Assembly: GCA_014860845.1 (NCBI GenBank)
Contig: JACZIY010000128.1
Span: 1 to 10,975, forward strand
Source: Anaerolineaceae bacterium
GTDB taxonomy: Bacteria; Chloroflexota; Anaerolineae; Anaerolineales; Anaerolineaceae
DNA length: 10,975 bases
Direction of reading: 5' to 3'
Of this stretch, positions 6,071 through 10,975 are shown piece after piece. Below the pieces are notes generated by a model. The model saw nothing but the letters and a program-made list of their open reading frames with translations, was not told where the DNA came from and did not search any database. Position 1 is the first letter of the stretch; the number at the start of each line of letters is the position of its first letter. Made by a program: the position numbers and the translations under genes.

Positions 6071-6574
6071 ATGACAACCAACAAACCACCAACAGGCTTC
6101 CGCGATATTGAAGTACGTGCGGAAGCTTCCTCTATTGAAAAGTGGCGCAAACAGGTTTTGGCTGGTCAGCCAGAAACCGGCCGCATGTATGCCTTTATCA
6201 GCGATGAAGGTTCTTATATGCCTGGAGGAGAAGGAACAGCACCAACCCCATTATCGTATTTTGTCGCTGGAATGGCGCTTTGACTCATCTCGCATGTGTC
6301 GCAGGTTGCGACCAAGCGAAAAATCTCTATCCGCAATGAACGCGTCAATGTCACAGCTCACTTCCATGAACAGGGTTCTGTATTAAGAGGTGACGCAGAA
6401 GGTTTCTGTGATGGCTTTGAAATTGAAATTTTGATCGACTCGGATGAAGATGCTCAGAAGATCGCAGATTTAGTGCGTATTTCACGGGAAATGTGTTTTA
6501 CTGAGAAAGCACTGATGGGATCTGTTCCGGTCAAAGTAAGTCAGCAGCTTAACCAACAGCCGCTGGAGATGTAG
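6071..6574 (+). CDS. OsmC-family selenoprotein (Sec71 encoded by in-frame TGA)
   Basis: One frame runs from ATG6071 to TAG6574 with a single internal TGA at 6281-6283, giving 167 residues. The sequence reads as an OsmC/Ohr-type thiol peroxidase: GGEGTAPTPLSYFVAGMAL, then codon 71 (TGA), then LISHVSQVA; a central strand region with GSVLRGDAEGFCDGFEIEI; and REMCFTEKAL with the second conserved cysteine (C142). OsmC/Ohr enzymes reduce organic or inorganic peroxides in the cytosol with two cysteines, the first at the start of a central helix, which is where the TGA falls. Selenocysteine there would be the attacking residue, with C142 resolving. A SECIS-like stem-loop follows the TGA. AAAGGA (6054-6059) precedes the start with an 11-nt gap, slightly long. 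Ordinary annotation would give two fragments (70 and 92 residues) or a pseudogene. A nonsense mutation (Cys TGT/TGC to TGA) is the alternative, but the frame is intact on both sides and TGA is a normal stop in neighbouring genes. Confidence 0.85.
6281..6283 (+). other. TGA codon proposed to encode selenocysteine
   Basis: The codon lies between GCG CTT and CTC ATC in an otherwise uninterrupted OsmC-family frame, at the position of the family's first redox cysteine. The 70-residue upstream piece would lack half the fold and the second cysteine if translation stopped here. Confidence 0.82.
6290..6319 (+). promoter_or_regulatory. Putative bacterial SECIS element
   Basis: A stem-loop follows the TGA. 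The upper stem GTCGC (6298-6302) pairs with GCGAC (6308-6312) around apical loop AGGTT (6303-6307). U6297 is bulged. Below it 6295-6296 pair with 6313-6314, then an A/A mismatch, then TCGC (6290-6293) pairs with GCGA (6316-6319). The loop begins 19 nt after the TGA, within the spacing usually accepted for bacterial SECIS elements, and has G among its first two bases. The bulged U and AGGU loop resemble the SelB-binding hairpin of E. coli fdhF, from memory. All of it is also coding sequence. Confidence 0.78.
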
Positions 6575-6703
6575 CAATTTTTGTATCGTTTCAATAACGA
6601 GTGGTCAGGGAATTTTCGGTGTGCACACGCACGCCAATAACTCCTGCTTTTTCCGAACAGTTGGGGTAATTCCCGTTTTAACTTAAATCAATTATTGCAA
6701 TAG
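6575..6703. other. Spacer downstream of the OsmC selenoprotein gene
   Basis: About 130 bp before the terminator. It holds a 10-bp palindrome GTGTGCACAC (6619-6628) and no credible ORF. No U-tailed hairpin for the converging MFS gene is seen on the minus strand. Confidence 0.5.
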
Positions 6704-6732
6704 CCTGGTTGTTTGGTCAATCAGGTTTTTTT
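6704..6732 (+). terminator. Rho-independent terminator after the OsmC gene, overlapping the MFS 3' end
   Basis: CCTGGTTG (6704-6711) pairs with CAATCAGG (6718-6725) in an 8-bp stem with one G-U pair and a 6-nt loop, followed by seven T (6726-6732). It terminates plus-strand transcription. Its right half lies inside the last codons of the convergent MFS gene. Confidence 0.75.
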
Positions 6733-7964
6733 ATTTCCAGGAAGTGTTCTTTCTCCTGAATAGCAAGCACTGTAGTGAAAATACCGGTCAGCAATAGTAA
6801 CACGGCACAACCTAAAAAGAGTGTAGGCAAGCTGATAATCCCCACCAGGCTGAGCGCGATCGGGGGACCGATGGCAGAACCCAAATCGCCAAAGGAAAAG
6901 ATTGTGCCTAGTGAACGGCTATGCTGGCTGTGCGGCACTCGATCACCGATAATCGCTGGAATCAATGCTGGAATGCTGCCACCCGCAATGGCAGCCAGAA
7001 TAACTCCAAGAATGGAGACCCAGATGTTCGGTGCAGCCAGCAATGTCAATCCACCCGCTCCGAAGATGAGAAACAGGATTGCTAGTACCAACCAGCGCCG
7101 GTTGATTCGATCGGATAATATCCCAACCTGAGGAACACTGATAATACTGACCATGATGCTTAGCGCCATGAAGGTGCCACTCATGGTTGCCAACGGAATG
7201 GCGATGTGGTTGAATATCAGTCTACCGTTTTCAACAAATTGTGATAGCCATAGGATGGTTGTAGATCCCAAAACACCGGTAAATATGACCCGATTAATAA
7301 AGAAAGGCAGGCTGCAGGATAGGGTTAATTTCCAGGGAAACCCCGCTTTGGTTGCATTATCTTCCTTTAATAATGGAGTATTTTTATGCTTTCTTGGACG
7401 TGTTTCAGGTAAAAATCGCAACCATATCAACAGACCAATACCAGATAAAAATGTACTGACCCATAATCCACCACGATACGAAAACAAATCGGTGAATATC
7501 CCTCCACACAAGGAGGAAACAGCCACGCCTAAGAAGAACCACATTTGCAAGCGTCCGTTGACGTGACCGCGGTTCAGATCATTGGATATATCCAGCGTCA
7601 TACTGTTAGCGCCAATCCAAATCCCCGACCATGCTAATCCCCAGAGTACTCTTCCGGCTGAAAGAATGTATGGTCCCGTTCCAAATGCATAAACGGCAGT
7701 CGATAGCGTGCCAATTCCCAGAGAGATCAGCATTAAGGGGCGGCGTGGCATTCGATCATAAATCCAGCCAGCCATGCCGTTAAAAAGCAAGCGTACCAGG
7801 CGGTTGATTCCCAGAAGGAAGCCCACCATTGCCAGAGTCAAGCCGGCTTGTCTTGCAATTTCTGGTGACGGCAGCACGGCATAAAGGGTGGCATCTCCGA
7901 GTACAGACAGTGCCAATCCGATGCCGAGAGGGGTGAGAACCTTGTTTGGCTTATGGTTTTGCAT
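6717..7964 (-). CDS. Major facilitator superfamily permease
   Basis: The 415-residue, very hydrophobic protein has the two-bundle layout and length of 12-helix MFS transporters. The motif A loop between helices 2 and 3 is GWIYDRMPRRP at 66-76, and its counterpart in the second half is GILSDRINRRW at 281-291. A hydrophilic stretch at about 188-207 (PETRPRKHKNTPLLKEDN) is the central cytoplasmic loop. It acts in the cytoplasmic membrane, probably as a proton-coupled exporter of drugs or metabolites; the substrate cannot be told. ATG at 7964-7962 lacks a clear Shine-Dalgarno sequence. It stops with TGA inside the terminator of the converging OsmC gene, and diverges from glgC. Confidence 0.88.
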   Translation of the reverse strand: MQNHKPNKVLTPLGIGLALSVLGDATLYAVLPSPEIARQAGLTLAMVGFLLGINRLVRLLFNGMAGWIYDRMPRRPLMLISLGIGTLSTAVYAFGTGPYILSAGRVLWGLAWSGIWIGANSMTLDISNDLNRGHVNGRLQMWFFLGVAVSSLCGGIFTDLFSYRGGLWVSTFLSGIGLLIWLRFLPETRPRKHKNTPLLKEDNATKAGFPWKLTLSCSLPFFINRVIFTGVLGSTTILWLSQFVENGRLIFNHIAIPLATMSGTFMALSIMVSIISVPQVGILSDRINRRWLVLAILFLIFGAGGLTLLAAPNIWVSILGVILAAIAGGSIPALIPAIIGDRVPHSQHSRSLGTIFSFGDLGSAIGPPIALSLVGIISLPTLFLGCAVLLLLTGIFTTVLAIQEKEHFLEIKKPD

Positions 7965-8012
7965 TAAGTAAATTAATGAATAATTATTGAGCTAAGTGAA
8001 AGGGATAGATTT

Positions 8013-8018
8013 ATTATA
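8013..8018 (-). promoter_or_regulatory. -10 box of the MFS gene
   Basis: A perfect TATAAT on the minus strand (complement of 8013-8018) lies 48 bp upstream of the MFS start codon. At a normal spacing the -35 position is poor; TTTACA (complement of 8041-8046) is 22 bp away, too far for a standard promoter. Confidence 0.4.
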
Positions 8019-8080
8019 TCATTCCGTAAAAAAATTCATATGTAAAATTGTTATGAAGAGAACTTCAAAGCAAAATGGAC

Positions 8081-8109
8081 TGGACTACTTTAAAACGCTC
8101 ATCTATAAT
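8081..8109 (+). promoter_or_regulatory. Sigma-70-like promoter of glgC
   Basis: TGGACT (8081-8086, 4 of 6 matches to TTGACA) and a perfect TATAAT (8104-8109) are separated by exactly 17 bp. The predicted start near 8116 leaves a leader of about 30 nt that contains the ribosome binding site. Confidence 0.65.
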
Positions 8110-8144
8110 TATTTAATTCATATTATCAATTACGGGAGGGTGAC

Positions 8145-9446
8145 ATGCCTAAGATGGATCAGGTTTTATCAGTGATTTTAGGGGGTGGTCGAGGTACTCG
8201 ATTACAGCCATTAACAACCATGCGTTCCAAGCCTGCTGTTCCCATCGCAGGGAAATATCGTTTGATTGATATTCCCATCAGCAATTGCATTAATTCTGGC
8301 ATTTACAAAATGGCTGTGCTGACCCAATTTAACTCCGTCTCACTCCATCGTCATATCACCCGCACCTATCAATTTGATACCTTTCACACCGGCTGGGTTC
8401 AGATCTGGGCAGCCGAGCAAACCGTCAATACAGCCGATTGGTATCAGGGAACGGCAGATGCCGTTCGCAAGCAATTATTTGAAATCAAATCCGCGCGTAC
8501 ACCGTATGTCTTAATCCTCGCAGGCGACCACCTTTACCGCATGGACTATCAGGCGATGGCACAGTTTCATTGGGACAACAATGCCGATATCACCATCGCG
8601 GTGCAGCCTATTCGAAAAAATGAAGCGGACCGCTTTGGCATATTGAAACGGGGATCGGATAATGAAATCACCCGCTTTGCCGAAAAACCAACGGATCCGG
8701 AAGTGCTGGCGGATATGGTCAGTCGAGATGATGAGCAAAGACCTTACTTAGGCTCGATGGGAATTTATTTATTCAATACAGATGTGCTCTTTGAGATGCT
8801 TGAACATACCACCATGCAAGATTTTGGAAAGCATGTGGTTCCATACGCAATTGATCGAAAGAAAGTGATTGGTTACGATTTTGAAGGATATTGGGAAGAT
8901 ATTGGAACAATTCGTTCTTTTTATGACACCAATTTATTATTAACAGACCCGGATTCACCTTTTAATTTCTTCGATCAACGTAGCCCCATCTATTCGCATG
9001 GGCGTTATTTACCCGGTTCAACCATTGAAAACAGCATGCTGGAACGGGTACTACTGACTGATGGCTGCTGCATCAATCATGCAGAAATTCGACATTCTAT
9101 TATTGGATTACGTTCACAAATTCGTTCAGGGGTAAGAATTATTGATACGATTATGATGGGTTCGGATTATTACGATCGCGTATCAGCCTGCAACCAGGAA
9201 GATTATCCAGCCGGAGTGAATGAACATGAAATTCCGCTGGGGGTTGGGAATGGATCGTATATTGAAGGAGCGATTCTGGATAAAAATGTTCGCATCGGGC
9301 GTGGGGTTGTGATCCGACCTTTCCCAACGGGCACTGAAATGGATGAAGATTTGTTCTCTGTTCGGGACGGGATTGTGGTCATTCCAAAGAGCACGATTAT
9401 CCCGAACGGTACTTACATAGGTCCAATTCCAGGTGAAAGTTTGTAG
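8145..9446 (+). CDS. glgC: Glucose-1-phosphate adenylyltransferase (ADP-glucose pyrophosphorylase)
   Basis: The 433-residue enzyme makes ADP-glucose from ATP and glucose 1-phosphate, the committed step of bacterial glycogen synthesis in the cytosol. The N-terminal nucleotidyltransferase domain (about 5-270) has GGGRGTRLQPLT from 13 for nucleotide binding, KPAVPIAGKYRLIDIPISN, WYQGTADA (99-106), GDHLYRMDY (127-135), FAEKP (178-182, with sugar-phosphate-binding lysine 181) and YWEDIGT (249-255). The C-terminal left-handed beta-helix (about 290-433) has hexapeptide-like repeats such as EIRHSIIGLRSQIRSGVRI and ends IIPNGTYIGP. Its wording is closer to cyanobacterial and plant enzymes than to E. 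coli GlgC, from memory. GGGAGG at 8134-8139, 5 nt before ATG8145, fixes the start over ATG8154. No other glycogen gene is nearby; it has its own promoter and terminator. Confidence 0.97.
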   Translation: MPKMDQVLSVILGGGRGTRLQPLTTMRSKPAVPIAGKYRLIDIPISNCINSGIYKMAVLTQFNSVSLHRHITRTYQFDTFHTGWVQIWAAEQTVNTADWYQGTADAVRKQLFEIKSARTPYVLILAGDHLYRMDYQAMAQFHWDNNADITIAVQPIRKNEADRFGILKRGSDNEITRFAEKPTDPEVLADMVSRDDEQRPYLGSMGIYLFNTDVLFEMLEHTTMQDFGKHVVPYAIDRKKVIGYDFEGYWEDIGTIRSFYDTNLLLTDPDSPFNFFDQRSPIYSHGRYLPGSTIENSMLERVLLTDGCCINHAEIRHSIIGLRSQIRSGVRIIDTIMMGSDYYDRVSACNQEDYPAGVNEHEIPLGVGNGSYIEGAILDKNVRIGRGVVIRPFPTGTEMDEDLFSVRDGIVVIPKSTIIPNGTYIGPIPGESL

Positions 9447-9456
9447 TAAAATTCTA

Positions 9457-9482
9457 GGGCAGGAAAAAACCTGCCCTTTTTT
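9457..9482 (+). terminator. Rho-independent terminator of glgC
   Basis: GGGCAGG (9457-9463) and CCTGCCC (9470-9476) form a perfect 7-bp G+C-rich stem around an A6 loop, followed by T6 (9477-9482). It begins 10 bp after the glgC stop codon and separates glgC from the ATPase gene. Confidence 0.95.
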
Positions 9483-9526
9483 ATATCAAAAAATTATCCA
9501 TTATCTATCCAATTAAAGGAGAATAC

Positions 9527-10975
9527 ATGGCAGAAAAGATTGTTAACGGAAATTCTAAAACTTTAAAAGATGTAATGATTTCCTGGTATACGCTCAGTAG
9601 TGATGAGACCCTTCAAAAATTGGATACAAAGTTGGAAGAAGGTCTTTCCAATAAAGAAGCTGAGAAACGGTTGCAAGCGTATGGTCCTAATCAATTGGAG
9701 GAAGGAAAACGTACAACTTTTCTCCAGATGGTTTTCCGCCAACTGAATAATTTTGTCGTTATTCTTTTAATTGTTGCTTCCATTATTTCTGCTTTTTTAG
9801 GGGAATGGGTGGATGCCAGCGCAATCATAGCAATTGTCATTTTAAATACGATCATGGGAGTGGTGCAAGAGAACCGGGATGAGCAAGCTCTGGCAACACT
9901 CAAAAAGCTGGCTGCTCCCGATGCACAGGTGCTGAGGAATGGACATCGGGTAACGATTCCTTCTCATCAACTGGTGCCCGGTGATATTGTTTTTCTGGAG
10001 GCAGGTTATTTTATCCCTGCCGATGTGCGTTTATTGGAAGCGATTAATTTGCGCGTAGAAGAGGCAGCATTAACCGGGGAATCTGTGCCGGTACAAAAGA
10101 ATGCTTCGCTGGTGCTGGATAGAACGGCATCGCTGGGTGATCGTAAAAACACCGCATTCATGGGTACAACAGTCTCTTATGGTCGTGGACGTGGGGTTGT
10201 GGTCGATACCGGTATGGACACCCAATTGGGTATGATTGCGACCATGTTGAAATCGGTGGAAGATGAACAGACGCCCTTGCAGCGACGATTGGACCAATTA
10301 GGAAAGACGCTTGGTTGGGCTGCCTTGATCGTGTGTGGTCTGGTATTAGGCATTGGCTTGCTGCGTGGTGGTGATCTTTTGGAAATGTTCATGGTGGCTG
10401 TCAGTCTGGCAATCGCTGCAGTACCGGAAGGATTACCCGCCATTGTAACGATCAGCCTGGCCTTAGGTATGCGTGAAATGATCAACCGGCATGCTTTGAT
10501 ACGACGTTTATCCTCGGTGGAAACGCTAGGTTCAGCCACAATTATCTGTTCTGACAAAACTGGAACGCTGACCCAGAATGAAATGACCGTTACACGCATC
10601 TGGTCGGATGGCCAATTTGTGGATGTAACTGGTCGTGGATATCGCCCTGAGGGAGAATTCATAATTGAGGGAAAATCGGTTGATATTTACAAATATCAGG
10701 GTATTATGTCCACACTCTGGGTGGGTGCAATGAACAACGATTCCTATCTGGAAGAGATGGAATCGGAAGGGCAGGAGAAATCATACCGTATTATTGGTGA
10801 CCCGACTGAAGGCGCCCTGATCGTTGCCGCAGCCAAAGCTGGTGAAATTCAAAATGTGCTGAATAAAAAGTATCCGCGCACCCAGGAAATTCCTTTTGAT
10901 TCTGTGCGTAAGCGCATGTTAACCATACATGAAATCGATGAGCCAGGTCCGGATGATATTTCTCCTTTCGATGAT
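9527..10975 (+). CDS. P-type cation-transporting ATPase, P2 (calcium-pump-like) type, 3' end outside window
   Basis: The frame runs 483 codons from ATG9527 to the window edge with no stop; a full P2-type pump has about 850-950 residues. Order of parts: a cation-ATPase N-terminal domain (about 20-70, WYTLSSDETLQKL, GLSNKEAEKRLQAYGPNQL), membrane helices 1-2 (about 75-112), an actuator domain with PGDIVFLEAG and dephosphorylation loop TGES (183-186), helices 3-4 (about 262-312) with PEGLP at 300-304, then CSDKTGTLTQN with phosphorylated D343, and the nucleotide domain with GDPTEGAL and PFDSVRKRM. The VPEGLPA step carries the glutamate that binds calcium in SERCA-type pumps. It would use ATP to export a cation, most likely Ca2+ (Mn2+ or Na+ possible), across the cytoplasmic membrane; helices 5, 6 and 8, which decide this, are missing. 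AAAGGAG at 9515-9521 is a strong ribosome binding site. No clear promoter is seen after the glgC terminator. Confidence 0.93.
   Translation, partial: MAEKIVNGNSKTLKDVMISWYTLSSDETLQKLDTKLEEGLSNKEAEKRLQAYGPNQLEEGKRTTFLQMVFRQLNNFVVILLIVASIISAFLGEWVDASAIIAIVILNTIMGVVQENRDEQALATLKKLAAPDAQVLRNGHRVTIPSHQLVPGDIVFLEAGYFIPADVRLLEAINLRVEEAALTGESVPVQKNASLVLDRTASLGDRKNTAFMGTTVSYGRGRGVVVDTGMDTQLGMIATMLKSVEDEQTPLQRRLDQLGKTLGWAALIVCGLVLGIGLLRGGDLLEMFMVAVSLAIAAVPEGLPAIVTISLALGMREMINRHALIRRLSSVETLGSATIICSDKTGTLTQNEMTVTRIWSDGQFVDVTGRGYRPEGEFIIEGKSVDIYKYQGIMSTLWVGAMNNDSYLEEMESEGQEKSYRIIGDPTEGALIVAAAKAGEIQNVLNKKYPRTQEIPFDSVRKRMLTIHEIDEPGPDDISPFDD

Noticed and set aside
6108..6386. Overlapping ORF in another frame, suggesting a frameshift in the OsmC gene
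   Set aside because: The two OsmC pieces are in the same frame, so no frameshift is needed; the shifted frame has no OsmC-like sequence.
6296..6574. Separate 92-residue gene starting at GTG6296
   Set aside because: It has no ribosome binding site, starts inside the hairpin and is only the C-terminal half of an OsmC domain that continues in frame upstream.
6071..6574. OsmC gene as a simple pseudogene
   Set aside because: There is a single lesion, exactly at the redox Cys position, with a SECIS-like hairpin beside it and no other decay. Not fully excluded without sel genes.
6619..6628. Palindrome GTGTGCACAC as an operator
   Set aside because: It is short, lies downstream of one gene and beyond the 3' end of the other, and has no matching site at a promoter in this window.
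7153..7566. Plus-strand 137-residue ORF
   Set aside because: It is antisense to the well-supported MFS gene, without a ribosome binding site or recognisable domain.

Overview
The window is ordinary bacterial chromosome with compact genes on both strands. The gene set suggests an anaerobic or microaerophilic heterotroph, possibly Chloroflexota class Anaerolineae. That guess rests on a DUF2202 protein, a very long PAS/GAF/GGDEF regulator, a plant/cyanobacteria-like ADP-glucose pyrophosphorylase and A+T-rich intergenic DNA. It is an impression from protein style, not a database result.

Layout, left to right: the 3' end of a DUF2202 ferritin-like protein (+); a perfect 30-bp palindrome; a DMT/EamA permease (+) whose promoter sits so close to the ATG that the mRNA may be leaderless; a two-domain GNAT acetyltransferase (-); tRNA-Asp(GTC) (+) with its terminator, followed by a degenerate copy of the tRNA 3' end plus terminator, interrupted by a 40-bp hairpin-bearing insert that partly recurs about 150 bp further on; a 934-residue membrane-anchored diguanylate cyclase (-); an OsmC-family redox protein (+) interrupted by one in-frame TGA; an MFS permease (-); glgC (+) with a clear promoter and terminator; and the 5' two thirds of a P-type cation ATPase (+) that leaves the window.

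The main result is the OsmC-family gene at 6071-6574. It looks like two short ORFs (70 and 92 residues), but both lie in the same frame, separated only by TGA at 6281-6283. The TGA falls where OsmC/Ohr proteins carry their first catalytic cysteine, and the second conserved cysteine (C142) is intact. A stem-loop begins just downstream, with its AGGUU apical loop 19 nt after the TGA, a 5-bp upper stem and a bulged U, which is the arrangement of a bacterial SECIS element. TGA serves as a normal stop elsewhere in the window (the cyclase and the MFS gene). The best reading is one 167-residue selenoprotein with Sec71, not a pseudogene or two genes.

The genes do not form one pathway. Neighbours are mostly divergent or convergent and separated by their own promoters or terminators. 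Themes are transport (DMT, MFS, P-type ATPase), glycogen synthesis (glgC), c-di-GMP signalling and peroxide or thiol defence (the OsmC selenoprotein).
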